Assembly: GCF_006974145.1 (NCBI RefSeq)
Contig: NZ_CP039456.1
Location: 1,456,001 to 1,520,000, forward strand
Reading direction: 5' to 3'
DNA length: 64,000 nt
DNA from: Changchengzhania lutea
GTDB taxonomy: Bacteria > Bacteroidota > Bacteroidia > Flavobacteriales > Flavobacteriaceae
Shown here: piece after piece, positions 18,095 through 26,737 of the stretch
Layout of the letters: every line of letters starts with the position of its first letter
How positions within the stretch are numbered: the first letter of the stretch is position 1
The notes under the pieces: model-generated
Database searches by the model: none
What the model was told of the DNA's origin: nothing
Seen by the model: the letters and a program-made list of their open reading frames with translations, nothing else
Position numbers and translations under genes: made by a program

Positions 18095-18967
18095 TTACTG
18101 TATAATAAGTTTTATTTCCTTTCGATATTGCGATGCACTTTTACCTGTAATCTCATTGAACTGCTTATTAAAATGGGAAAAGTTATTAAAACCACACTCA
18201 AAGCAGATATCAGTAATACTCATTTGGCTTTCATTCAATAACTTGGTGGCGTGCACCACACGATATTCATTCACCAATTGAGTAAAAGTCTTTCCCGTAG
18301 CCTTTTTAAAGTACCTACAAAATGCCGGTACTGTCATGCTTACTTTATCTGCTATTTCTTCTAAACTAATGTGGTTTATAAAGTTCTTGTTAACGTGTTT
18401 AAAAATTACGTCAATTTTAGTACTATCCTGAGCCTCTGCTTCAAAGGCAAAGCCATCTGCATTTAATAACGTATAATCATCGGTATTTGCCAAATGATTT
18501 AAAATATCCAAAAAACTAAGAACCCGCTCCAGACCATCATAGTTCATAAGGTGCTCTATTTTTGGTCCAATTATTTTTTTCGTGTCTGGTTTAAAAAGGA
18601 TTCCCTTTTTTGCTCTGTCAAACAGCAATGAAATGGCAGTCATTTCTGGAATTTTCAAAAAATCATCTCCTAAAAAACTTGATTTAAACTGCACGATTGT
18701 TTCAGTACCTGTAGCTGTAAGTCTATCTGTGAAACCATTGTGCGGTAAATTTGAGCCAATTAGTAAGAGTTGACTATTATTAAAATAGGATAAATGATTC
18801 CCAATGTGCCTTTTCCCTTGTCCTTTATTAACATAAACCAATTCCAGTTCTGGATGAAAATGCCAAAATGCAGCAGCCTTTTCAGCTTGTTTAACGTGCT
18901 GCCTAACCAGTAACGAACTTCCAAAGCCGGGACTAACTTTTTCAAAAGCGGGCTTCTTATTATTCAT
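18095..18967 (-). CDS. AraC-family transcriptional regulator
   Basis: The 290-residue protein has an N-terminal cupin-like sensor (FWHFHPELELVYVNKGQGKR, an AraC sugar-binding signature) and a C-terminal double HTH (about 185-285: ISLEEIADKVSMTVPAFCRYFK and ITDICFECGFNNFSHFNKQF). It is typical of regulators of carbohydrate use. It is convergent with the SGNH esterase gene, with adjoining stop codons, but a regulatory link to it is not shown. Confidence 0.92.
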   Translation of the reverse strand: MNNKKPAFEKVSPGFGSSLLVRQHVKQAEKAAAFWHFHPELELVYVNKGQGKRHIGNHLSYFNNSQLLLIGSNLPHNGFTDRLTATGTETIVQFKSSFLGDDFLKIPEMTAISLLFDRAKKGILFKPDTKKIIGPKIEHLMNYDGLERVLSFLDILNHLANTDDYTLLNADGFAFEAEAQDSTKIDVIFKHVNKNFINHISLEEIADKVSMTVPAFCRYFKKATGKTFTQLVNEYRVVHATKLLNESQMSITDICFECGFNNFSHFNKQFNEITGKSASQYRKEIKLIIQ

Positions 18968-18983
18968 ATAATCAATTTTGAAG

Positions 18984-18991
18984 CAAAACTA
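18984..18991 (-). promoter_or_regulatory. -7 promoter element for the AraC gene
   Basis: The minus strand reads TAGTTTTG, an exact TAnnTTTG match, 16 bases from the ATG at 18967. Confidence 0.55.
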
Positions 18992-19132
18992 AGGAATTTT
19001 CATATAATAATATGTATTCATTTAACCCAATTATATTCTATTTTAACTTAACATAGATTTAACTTAGATTTAACAGTTAATTTAGCATATAAATTGGACA
19101 AAATTGATGTTTTTAAAACTTCCCTTCCACCA

Positions 19133-19140
19133 TACCTTTG
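19133..19140 (+). promoter_or_regulatory. -7 promoter element for the 198-aa exported protein
   Basis: TACCTTTG matches TAnnTTTG and lies 28 bases before the ATG at 19169. Upstream, the 12-base motif TAGATTTAACTT and a close variant, TAGATTTAACAG, are repeated in tandem at about 19053-19078. Confidence 0.55.
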
Positions 19141-19168
19141 TACTGTTAAACGTTAATAAATCCAAATC

Positions 19169-19765
19169 ATGAAAAACGTAAATAAAATTTTTAAAAACAG
19201 CATATTGGCACTTACTATGTGTGCTACCATGCTAGGCAATGCCAATGAAATTTCTTCTATAAACAATAAAGAAGACCTTAAGAAGACTGCATTAGTAATC
19301 AGTAATGTAAAGGAAGGCGATCTCCTATCTATTAAAGATGACAATGGTGTCATTCTATATAAAGAATTTATCAAAGTATCGGGAACATATAAAAAAGGAT
19401 TCGATTTAACCGCTCTTCCCGATGGAAGCTACTTTTTTGAAGTTGACAAAGATCTGGAAATTAAAACCATTCCTTTTACTGTAAAATCGAATGAAGTAAT
19501 TTTTGATAAAGACAGTGAGGTCACAATTTATAAACCTTATACCCGTGTAAAAAACGACATAATATATGTGACGAAATTATCCCCAAACAAAGCACCATTC
19601 AATATAGAAATCTTTCATAACAATAGTGGTGATTACAATTTAGTACATTCTGAAACTATTGAAAATACTCAAACTATTGAAAGGATATTTAAATTACAAG
19701 AAGGTAGTTACAAAATAGTTTATCACACCGATAATAGAGAGTTCACGAAATTCATTAACAATTAG
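19169..19765 (+). CDS. Exported protein of unknown function, 198 aa
   Basis: A signal peptide (KNVNKIFKNSILALTMCATML, cut near GNA) precedes a beta-rich mature protein. The segment LSIKDDNGVILYKEFIKVSG, then FDLTALPDGSYFFEVDKD, resembles the strand pattern of T9SS-like C-terminal folds (SxxGxxxY...L..GxYxxxV), here placed in the middle of the protein. I know similar unnamed proteins from flavobacteria, but no function. It is a stand-alone gene with promoter and terminator, suggesting strong independent expression. Confidence 0.65.
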   Translation: MKNVNKIFKNSILALTMCATMLGNANEISSINNKEDLKKTALVISNVKEGDLLSIKDDNGVILYKEFIKVSGTYKKGFDLTALPDGSYFFEVDKDLEIKTIPFTVKSNEVIFDKDSEVTIYKPYTRVKNDIIYVTKLSPNKAPFNIEIFHNNSGDYNLVHSETIENTQTIERIFKLQEGSYKIVYHTDNREFTKFINN

Positions 19766-19797
19766 TTTAATGTCTTATTTAGTTTAGTTTAGTTGAT

Positions 19798-19830
19798 AAA
19801 AGTGAGCTGTGGTGGCTCACTTTTAATTTA
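19798..19830 (+). terminator. Terminator after the 198-aa exported protein
   Basis: AAAAGTGAGC / GCTCACTTTT give a 10-bp perfect stem with a 7-base loop, followed by AATTTAAAAT. Confidence 0.8.
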
Positions 19831-19842
19831 AAATCTTTAATT

Positions 19843-20127
19843 ATGGAAATAGAAAAATTAGAAAGTTTTAAAATTGATCATTTCAATAAAGCCATATTAG
19901 AATTCAAATTTCTAAAAAATGATTGGCTTGTTAAAAGGACTCTCCTTCATATACTGTGGGCGTTCATTAACATCACTACATTAATTTTTGTTTATTCACT
20001 AGTTTCAAACACAAAATGGACGCCCGTATTTATAGTAGGATGTCTATTATATTGCCTTTTCTATTGGTTATTAAGTTCTATCATGTTTGATAAACTTATT
20101 GGTGATGAAATTGACCATTTAAAATAA
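19843..20127 (+). CDS. Small two-helix membrane protein of unknown function
   Basis: The 94-residue protein has a charged N-terminus, then two hydrophobic helices (about 33-55, LLHILWAFINITTLIFVYSL, and about 62-82, FIVGCLLYCLFYWLLSSIMF) and an acidic tail. I do not recognise it. Its last nine bases overlap the end of the convergent radical SAM gene. It begins right after the terminator of the upstream gene, so it may depend on read-through. Confidence 0.6.
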   Translation: MEIEKLESFKIDHFNKAILEFKFLKNDWLVKRTLLHILWAFINITTLIFVYSLVSNTKWTPVFIVGCLLYCLFYWLLSSIMFDKLIGDEIDHLK

Positions 20128-21192
20128 TTTTAATTGACCATCCTTATATTGCTCATGCAAATCTAGATTTAGTTTAGGCATAGATTGATTTATAAAATAT
20201 TTCTGTCTTGCTAATCTAACCAAATCATTAATTTGTTTTGCAATGTTGCCTTCGCCACGCATGCGTGTTCCATATCTGCTGTCATTTAGACGACCTCCAT
20301 GGCAGTCTTCAATTTGATGAAGCACCTTTTCAGCTCGATCTGGTAGCTTTTTTCTAATCCAATCGGAAAAAATTTCGCCAATAGCACCATTTAACCTAAC
20401 AATAGTGTGACCTATGGAAGTGGCTCCGTGTTTTGATGCCGTCTCGGCAAGCGCCAAAATTTCATGACTGTTGATTGAGGGAATTATTGGTGCCAACATC
20501 ACATTTACTGGAATCCCATGATCGCTTAAAATCTGAATAGTTTCCAAACGCTTTTTAATACTTGCTGTTCTGGGTTCCAAAATACGTCTTGTGTCTTCTG
20601 ATAGTGAGGTTAAGGATATCGTCACGCTTAATAAACGATCTTGAGCCAAAGCTTTTAAAAGATCCAAATCTCTTAAAATGAGCGCATTTTTTGTTATGAT
20701 GCCTACAGGGTGTTTATATTTTAAAAACACCTCCAAACACTTTCTAGTAATCTGATAAATACGTTCAGCCGGTTGATAACAATCTGTATTGCCAGACATA
20801 ACAATAGGGTGTGCTTTCCAACTTTTCTTCTTTAGTACTGCTTCTAGTAACTTTGGCGCCTCTTTTTTGACCATGATTTTACGTTCAAAATCCAGCCCTG
20901 CACTATACCCCCAATATTCATGGCTGTTGCGCGCATAACAGTAGATACACCCGTGCTCACAGCCTTGATAGGCATTCATGGAATACATCATGCCAACGTC
21001 TGGACTATCCACTTTATTGACTATCGTTTTAGGAAATACCTCTAAATATTGGGTTTTGTTTTTGTCACTTTCTTCACCTTCTTTATGGCAATACTCTAGA
21101 AAATCATCACGTGTTTCATGGCTAAATTCGAAAAAACGATTAGGCGTATTAACCTGTGCACCACGGCCTTTTATGGTAACTTTGGGATCCAT
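20119..21192 (-). CDS. PA0069-family radical SAM protein
   Basis: The 357-residue protein belongs to the spore-photoproduct-lyase-like group of radical SAM proteins typified by PA0069. The N-terminus carries IKGRGAQVNTPNRFF. The cluster-binding motif is CEHGCIYC within NAYQGCEHGCIYCYAR, and TDCYQPAE and SGNTDCYQP are conserved. The C-terminal GTRMRGEGNIAKQIN block also fits. The biochemical role of this group is not established. It is a single gene. Confidence 0.88.
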   Translation of the reverse strand: MDPKVTIKGRGAQVNTPNRFFEFSHETRDDFLEYCHKEGEESDKNKTQYLEVFPKTIVNKVDSPDVGMMYSMNAYQGCEHGCIYCYARNSHEYWGYSAGLDFERKIMVKKEAPKLLEAVLKKKSWKAHPIVMSGNTDCYQPAERIYQITRKCLEVFLKYKHPVGIITKNALILRDLDLLKALAQDRLLSVTISLTSLSEDTRRILEPRTASIKKRLETIQILSDHGIPVNVMLAPIIPSINSHEILALAETASKHGATSIGHTIVRLNGAIGEIFSDWIRKKLPDRAEKVLHQIEDCHGGRLNDSRYGTRMRGEGNIAKQINDLVRLARQKYFINQSMPKLNLDLHEQYKDGQLKLF

Positions 21193-21291
21193 CTAAATAA
21201 TTATAAGGTTTTCTTACTAAGAACTGCTCCTTAAAATTACCCATAATGTATACGTAAAACTGTTAAAGTGAATATGGGTTATTAACAAATA

Positions 21292-22074
21292 TTATTTTCC
21301 AGGAAAATTCGCTTTTCGTTTTTGTAAAAATGCCGTAGTGCCTTCTTTAAAATCTTCAGTCCCAAAACTTTTCCCGAATTCTTTTATTTCAACATCAAAT
21401 CCATTAATGCCATCTGTATCATTAGCATTTATTGCTTTGATAGCTGCACTAATGGCTACCGGAGAATTCCGTAAAATTTTACTGGCAATTTTCTCGCAAA
21501 ACGGAAGCAGGTCTTCTGGCGTTGTAACATGGTTAACTAGCCCATAATTTAATGCCTGATTTGAGTCAATCATTCCTGCCGTCATAATAAGTTCCATAGC
21601 ACGACCTTTTCCAATTAAATTAGGAAGCCTTTGTGTGCCGCCGTAACCGGGAATCACACCAAGAGACACTTCTGGCAAACCCATTTTAGCATTATCGCTG
21701 GCCACCCTAAAATGACAGGCCATGGCAAGTTCAAGCCCGCCCCCAAGTGCAAAACCATTAACGGCTGCAATAACTGGAGTTCCCAAATTTTCAACAAAAT
21801 TGAATAATAAATCCTGACCTTTTGCTGCCAACTTAGCACCTTCTTTTGCACTAAAACTAGAGAACTCACTAATATCGGCACCGGCAACAAAGGCTTTTTC
21901 ACCACTTCCTACAAGAATAATGACTTTGGTATTTTCATCTTTGTTAGTCGCCTTAAAAGCTTCATGAAGTTCTTGAATGGTCTCCTTATTTAACGCATTT
22001 AATTTAGTTGGCCTATTAATGGTTATAGTAGTAATACTGTTATGTTGACCAACTATGATGTTGTTGTAATCCAT
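21292..22074 (-). CDS. Enoyl-CoA hydratase/isomerase family protein
   Basis: The 260-residue crotonase-fold enzyme hydrates enoyl-CoA or a related thioester. Visible are the CoA-binding segment VAGADISEFSS, the oxyanion-hole glycines in FALGGGLELAMACHFR (with catalytic Glu) and the second Glu in MGLPEVSLGVIPGYGGTQRL. Both glutamates expected of a true hydratase are present. It lies 42 bases downstream of the histidine kinase on the same strand; a functional link is not apparent. Confidence 0.9.
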   Translation of the reverse strand: MDYNNIIVGQHNSITTITINRPTKLNALNKETIQELHEAFKATNKDENTKVIILVGSGEKAFVAGADISEFSSFSAKEGAKLAAKGQDLLFNFVENLGTPVIAAVNGFALGGGLELAMACHFRVASDNAKMGLPEVSLGVIPGYGGTQRLPNLIGKGRAMELIMTAGMIDSNQALNYGLVNHVTTPEDLLPFCEKIASKILRNSPVAISAAIKAINANDTDGINGFDVEIKEFGKSFGTEDFKEGTTAFLQKRKANFPGK

Positions 22075-22116
22075 TGGTATTTATTTTTGAAGTGTTTGTT
22101 AATATAATAAAATTGA

Positions 22117-23577
22117 CTATTGTTCCTTAGGAAATGTTACAGTAAATGTCGTTCCTGTATTTTTTTCCGATTCAAATGATATGGTGCCTTTATAAGTTTC
22201 AACAATGTTTTTAACCATGGCCAAACCTAGGCCCATACCACTACTTTTAGTTGTGAATTTGGGTTCAAATACTTTTGTTTTGTTTTCTTCCGAAACGCCC
22301 GATCCATTATCTGCTACCGTAATCATAACATTGTGAATGTCCTCTGTCACCTTAATATTTATTTTGGGTGTTTTGTTTTCTGGTATCGCTTGAATACCAT
22401 TTTTAACTAAATTGGTAATGACGCGTATTAATTGCGTCCTATCAAATTTCGCAACTATTTCATCAGACTCAGCAGTAAAACTAATATAATTTTCATTAAA
22501 AATATCTAAAGCCAATTTCACAATATTTACCACATTTAAGGTTTCATTTTGTTGCGCTGGCATTTTAGCGAAATTTGAAAATGCCGATGCTATGGCGCTC
22601 ATGGTATCAATTTGCTGAATCAATGTCTTGGTATATTCATCTAATTTTGAATGAATCTGTTCATCCTCAGGATCGAATTTACGCTGAAAATTCTGGACTG
22701 TTAAGCGCATAGGTGTCAACGGGTTTTTAATTTCATGCGCCACCTGTTTCGCCATTTCCCGCCACGCCTGTTCCCGTTCACTCGTGGCCAACTGTACGGC
22801 ACTAGCTTCCAATTCATCAATCATGCTGTTATATGAATTCACCAATGTTGAAATCTCCTCGCTGCTATCATCGATCATGATTTTTTCATTTCGGCGTTCT
22901 AAACGCGTTGCATTTATTTTTTCGCTGATTGTTTTTAAGGATCTCGTTATGTATTTAGATAATAAAAAGGCAATAGCAACCGCCATGAGTAATACAAATA
23001 GAAAAGCGTAACTGATACGCGCTAAAAACTCATCAAGTTCTTTAGATAGAAAATCGTCCTTTTCTAAATAGGGTAAATTTAAAATGGCGAGCTCTTTTGA
23101 TTTTTGATCCGTTATAAAAGTATATGAGGATTGAAAGGTTTCCCCGTTCTCCATGAGTTTATCAACATACCTATGCTCTGCTGTATGGGATAGGGCATTT
23201 AAAATTTCAGCATCAATACATTTATCTATAGCCTCAGGCTGTAATGATGCTTTTGATGAAATTAATAGCGACCCTTCTAAATCGTATAAATTAACTTGTA
23301 ATTTATGAATGTCCGCAATGTTATAAATTTCATCTTTAAAAATTATAGGAATATTTTCAGTAATTACCTCCCAAGTATTTTGCCTACTGTTTAAAACCCG
23401 CTTTATGTGTGTTTGAATATTTTGCTCCTTACGTTCCAAACGCTGTGTATGGTAATCGCGTGTTTCCTCTCTATATTGATAAATGGCTACTGCAGCAATA
23501 AGCACAGAGGCTAATACGACTAACAATATCATGGCCAAAAAGATACGGGTACGTAAAGAGAGTTTTTTTAGTTTCAT
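22117..23577 (-). CDS. Membrane sensor histidine kinase with HAMP domain
   Basis: The 486-residue kinase has TM1 (about 12-30), an extracytoplasmic sensor (about 31-185), TM2 (about 188-207) and a HAMP linker. The dimerisation domain carries the phosphoacceptor His in KQVAHEIKNPLTPMRLTVQ, and the ATPase domain shows N (VTNLVKNGIQAIPEN), G1 (VADNGSGV) and G2 (TKSSGMGLGLAMVKNI) boxes. The sequence around the His is NtrY-like. No response regulator is adjacent in the window, so this is an orphan here; its partner may lie elsewhere. Confidence 0.92.
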   Translation of the reverse strand: MKLKKLSLRTRIFLAMILLVVLASVLIAAVAIYQYREETRDYHTQRLERKEQNIQTHIKRVLNSRQNTWEVITENIPIIFKDEIYNIADIHKLQVNLYDLEGSLLISSKASLQPEAIDKCIDAEILNALSHTAEHRYVDKLMENGETFQSSYTFITDQKSKELAILNLPYLEKDDFLSKELDEFLARISYAFLFVLLMAVAIAFLLSKYITRSLKTISEKINATRLERRNEKIMIDDSSEEISTLVNSYNSMIDELEASAVQLATSEREQAWREMAKQVAHEIKNPLTPMRLTVQNFQRKFDPEDEQIHSKLDEYTKTLIQQIDTMSAIASAFSNFAKMPAQQNETLNVVNIVKLALDIFNENYISFTAESDEIVAKFDRTQLIRVITNLVKNGIQAIPENKTPKINIKVTEDIHNVMITVADNGSGVSEENKTKVFEPKFTTKSSGMGLGLAMVKNIVETYKGTISFESEKNTGTTFTVTFPKEQ

Positions 23578-23716
23578 TAAGTAGAATAATGCATAAATAT
23601 AACAATAATCGCACCAATGTTTTTACTTAATATTTGAAGCATCTTTTAAAAGTTTTTATGATTTGTTTTGAATACAAAATGAAGCTCACAACAGTTATTA
23701 ATCGTTAGGTTATTTA

Positions 23717-24798
23717 GTTCTTATAAGATTGTCAGGCAGCATATCTGGCGTGTCTGTGATGAAAATATTTTTTCACTTGTGGTTTGTCCTTTTTTCTTTT
23801 GTTCATAAAATCATTGATATTTTCCTTTAGCTGTTCCTTGTTGATCGCCCTTTTCTTGCCGATAATATTGGTCTTCAGATCTTGGTTGACGTATTCCTGG
23901 GGATTCAGTTCCGGGGAATAGGGCGGGATGAACAATACTTCGATCTTATCATTGTTCTCCTCTAGCCATTGGTCAAGTTTGATGGTCTTGTGGGCGGGAT
24001 GGTTATCGGTAATGAAAAATATCTTTTTATTGCTATACTTTATCATCAGTAGCAAGAACATCTTAAAGACCTCGCTGTTGAAGCCCTTCTCCATCAACAT
24101 GAACTGCAGATGCCCCCTGTTGCTTATTGCGGAGATCATATTGACCGTGTATCTTTTCCCCGTTGCCTTTATTATAGGCGTTTTTCCTTTAGGGGCATAG
24201 CTCTTGCCTGCCTGGTGGTCGCTCCTGCAGCCCGTCTCGTCCCCAAAGTATATTATCGCTCTTTCTGCCTTTGCCCTTTTTTCTATCGCCGGATATTCTT
24301 CCTCCAGCCATTTCCGTACGTTTTCCGGCTTTTGCTCGAACGCCTTTCTTATGGGCTTTTGGGGAGTGTACCCCCATTTTTTCAGGTAGCGCCCTACCTG
24401 CCAGCGCGACAGCTCGACGCCGAACTTCTGCGATATCAGCTGCTGTACGGCTTCCCTTGTCCAAAGTCCGAAGGGGAGCTTCAACTGCTCGGGAAGTTTT
24501 TCCCTGATAAGTTCCCGCACCTTATGGGCCTGGTCCTTCTTGAGTTTCATGCCGCCCTGCACACCACGTTTCCTGCTGCACAGCGCGCGCTTGCCGCCGG
24601 CCCTGTACCGCGCCCATATCTTGTTTACCGAACGCTCGGTGATACCAAAAATCTCGGCGGCCTGTCTCTGGGTGCCCAATTTCTTGCGGAGATAATCGGC
24701 CACACGCAACCGTGTTTCCTCTTGGGCATCTTGGTTCTTACGCTTCTTCACCTTTGTTTTCATACAATAAAGATACGTAAAATTTTCAGAATAAGAAC
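23717..24798. mobile_element. Complete IS630-family insertion sequence
   Basis: The ends are inverted: GTTCTTATAAGATT on the left and, on the other strand, GTTCTTATTCTGAA on the right. Both are flanked by TA (23715-23716 and 24799-24800), the target duplication expected for IS630/Tc1-type elements. It is 1082 bp and holds one transposase gene on the minus strand. Its G+C content is visibly higher than that of its neighbours. It is inserted between the hemJ stop and the histidine kinase start region, breaking no gene. Confidence 0.88.
23732..24763 (-). CDS. IS630-family transposase
   Basis: The 343-residue protein has an N-terminal helix-turn-helix (LGTQRQAAEIFGITERSVNK), a second winged-helix region (WQVGRYLKKWGYTPQKP) and a DDE catalytic core: IIYFGDETGCRSD, FFITDNHPAHK and IPPYSPELNPQE. 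All three acidic positions are present and the frame is intact, so it may be active. The long open frames on the opposite strand are shadows produced by its higher G+C codons. Confidence 0.95.
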   Translation of the reverse strand: MKTKVKKRKNQDAQEETRLRVADYLRKKLGTQRQAAEIFGITERSVNKIWARYRAGGKRALCSRKRGVQGGMKLKKDQAHKVRELIREKLPEQLKLPFGLWTREAVQQLISQKFGVELSRWQVGRYLKKWGYTPQKPIRKAFEQKPENVRKWLEEEYPAIEKRAKAERAIIYFGDETGCRSDHQAGKSYAPKGKTPIIKATGKRYTVNMISAISNRGHLQFMLMEKGFNSEVFKMFLLLMIKYSNKKIFFITDNHPAHKTIKLDQWLEENNDKIEVLFIPPYSPELNPQEYVNQDLKTNIIGKKRAINKEQLKENINDFMNKRKKDKPQVKKYFHHRHARYAA

Positions 24799-24813
24799 TA
24801 ATTTATGCTCTTA

Positions 24814-25365
24814 TTAATAAGCATCAGGGTTTTTAGAACGGATAGATTTATACACTTTGAAACCTAACATAACAAGAACCCCTAAAATGATAAGACCAAC
24901 CACACCCCAAACCCAATTGATGGCACTTTTTAACACCACCAAAAAGACCACTGCAAATAAGATAAACGTAGCGCCTTCATTCCAAATCCGCATAAAACTT
25001 GAAGATTTTTTAACCACATCGTTTTGCAATTGTTTGTAATACTGATGTGTTTTTAGGTGATACATTATCAGTAAAACTACAAAGGCTAATTTTACGTGCA
25101 TCCAAGGTTGTTGAAGCCAAAATGGTTGCAGAATAAGTAGCCAAATAGCGAATACCGTTGCTAATATAGCAGAAGGCCAAGTGATAATAAACCACAGGCG
25201 TTTAGCCATAAGCTTGAGTTGATTACCAAGAATCTCTTTATCTGGTGATGGCTTGTGAAAAGCTTCAATTTGATATACAAAAAGTCTGGGAATGTAGAAC
25301 AAACCTGCGAACCAAGTAATTACAAAAATGAGGTGAAAGGATTTTATGTATTGGTAGTATTCCAT
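24814..25365 (-). CDS. hemJ: Protoporphyrinogen IX oxidase HemJ (CopD-like)
   Basis: The 183-residue membrane protein has an N-terminal helix with the conserved His in YIKSFHLIFVITWFAGLFYIPRL and three or four further helices. The motif RIWNEGATFILFAVVFLVV near residue 130 is the conserved (R)xxNE block of HemJ. HemJ oxidises protoporphyrinogen IX to protoporphyrin IX. It lies 10 bases after the MATE gene, in an operon with ferrochelatase, the next enzyme of the pathway, which supports the call. Confidence 0.87.
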   Translation of the reverse strand: MEYYQYIKSFHLIFVITWFAGLFYIPRLFVYQIEAFHKPSPDKEILGNQLKLMAKRLWFIITWPSAILATVFAIWLLILQPFWLQQPWMHVKLAFVVLLIMYHLKTHQYYKQLQNDVVKKSSSFMRIWNEGATFILFAVVFLVVLKSAINWVWGVVGLIILGVLVMLGFKVYKSIRSKNPDAY

Positions 25366-25375
25366 CGCTAATAAT

Positions 25376-26737
25376 TTAGGTGTTTGAGCGCAATGCTGGT
25401 TTTAGATTTCTATTAATTTCCCTATAAAGAAAATAGCCGGTTACTAAAGTGGCAAGGACATCTGCAATTGGAAATGATATCCAAACCCCCAATTCACCAT
25501 AAAAATTTGGCAGTATAAATATAAGTGGAATAAAGAAGAAACCCTGTCTTGTTAAGGTTAACAATAATGCTGGTTTTGCTTTACCTATGGCTTGAAAATA
25601 AGCTGCTCCAATAAGCTGTATGGCAATAATAGGTGTTGCCAAAAATACCCAGCGCATGGCGGGAGGCGTTTCTTTTAGAACTTCAATATCTGTGGTAAAT
25701 AATCTCGTGATAACATCGGGGAAAACCATAAGTAAAACAAATACTAATGTAGCCAAACCTGCAGCATATTTAATAGCTGTATAAATGGCTTCCTTAACAC
25801 GGTCATAGTGTTCAGAGCCATAATTAAAGCCTGCAATAGGTAAAAACCCTTGGGTTATTCCGTACACGGGAAAAAGGGCAAACATAAGCATCCTGCCAAC
25901 AATAGCATAGGCTGTAACCGAAGATTCGCCACCTAAATCGTATAAAATATTATTCATAAATAAATAGGTAATACTTACAACCGCTTGTCTTGCCAGCGTT
26001 ACAAAACCCAATGAACTTATTTCTGAAACAAGGGATCTGTTTAATCCGAAATGGCATCTGTTTATCTTTAATTCCGAATGCTTCGATAAGAAAAACCACA
26101 ATATAAAAACAAAACACAGTAAGTAAGACCCCGTGGTTGCCCAAGCGGCACCTTCCATTCCTAAATCCAATACTATGATGAAAATATAATCTAAAATAAG
26201 GTTCCCTACAGACGGTATCATCATGGCATACATCGCAAACTTTGGTTTGCCTTCGGCTCTAATTACCGTGTTTCCCATCATACAAAGTGCCAAGAACGGA
26301 ATGCCATAAAGCACGATGGTGTAATAAATTTTTGCAGGTTCTAAAATAGCCCCTTTCCCTCCAAATGTCGGGACGATAGACTCGGCAAACCATAAGCCGA
26401 AAATGACCATAAGTATGGTAAGCAATACCGTTAGCGTAATTTGGTTTCCAAAGGTTTTTAGTGCTTTCCCTTTATTTTTTGCCCCCAGTGCCCTGGAAAT
26501 TATTGAGGAACCTCCAATACCAATGGCCATCCCAAGGGCAGCAATAAAAAACGATACGGGAAGTACCACATTAATGGCGGCTATAGCAGTAGAACCAATC
26601 CATTGGCCAACAAAAATAGTGTCTATTAGGATGTTTAATGACATTACTAATATCCCAATAGAAGCCGGAACTGCCTGCCTTATAAGTAATTTGCCAATAG
26701 GTTGCGTGCCTAAATCCTGCGATAAAATTTTCGCCAT
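25376..26737 (-). CDS. MATE-family efflux transporter
   Basis: The 453-residue protein has about 12 membrane helices in two similar halves. The N-terminus reads GKLLIRQAVPASIGILVMSLNILIDTIFVGQWIG and contains the family signature GIGGSSIISRALGAKNKGKA. MATE proteins export cations or drugs using sodium or proton gradients. The start codon overlaps the hemH stop (TAATG), so it is translationally coupled to ferrochelatase and lies before hemJ; export of a porphyrin or haem-related compound is possible but not shown. Confidence 0.9.
   Translation of the reverse strand: MAKILSQDLGTQPIGKLLIRQAVPASIGILVMSLNILIDTIFVGQWIGSTAIAAINVVLPVSFFIAALGMAIGIGGSSIISRALGAKNKGKALKTFGNQITLTVLLTILMVIFGLWFAESIVPTFGGKGAILEPAKIYYTIVLYGIPFLALCMMGNTVIRAEGKPKFAMYAMMIPSVGNLILDYIFIIVLDLGMEGAAWATTGSYLLCFVFILWFFLSKHSELKINRCHFGLNRSLVSEISSLGFVTLARQAVVSITYLFMNNILYDLGGESSVTAYAIVGRMLMFALFPVYGITQGFLPIAGFNYGSEHYDRVKEAIYTAIKYAAGLATLVFVLLMVFPDVITRLFTTDIEVLKETPPAMRWVFLATPIIAIQLIGAAYFQAIGKAKPALLLTLTRQGFFFIPLIFILPNFYGELGVWISFPIADVLATLVTGYFLYREINRNLKPALRSNT

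Noticed and set aside
24110-24817. A 235-codon frame opposite the IS630 transposase
   Set aside because: It is produced by the higher G+C of the transposase gene; the minus strand has all DDE motifs.
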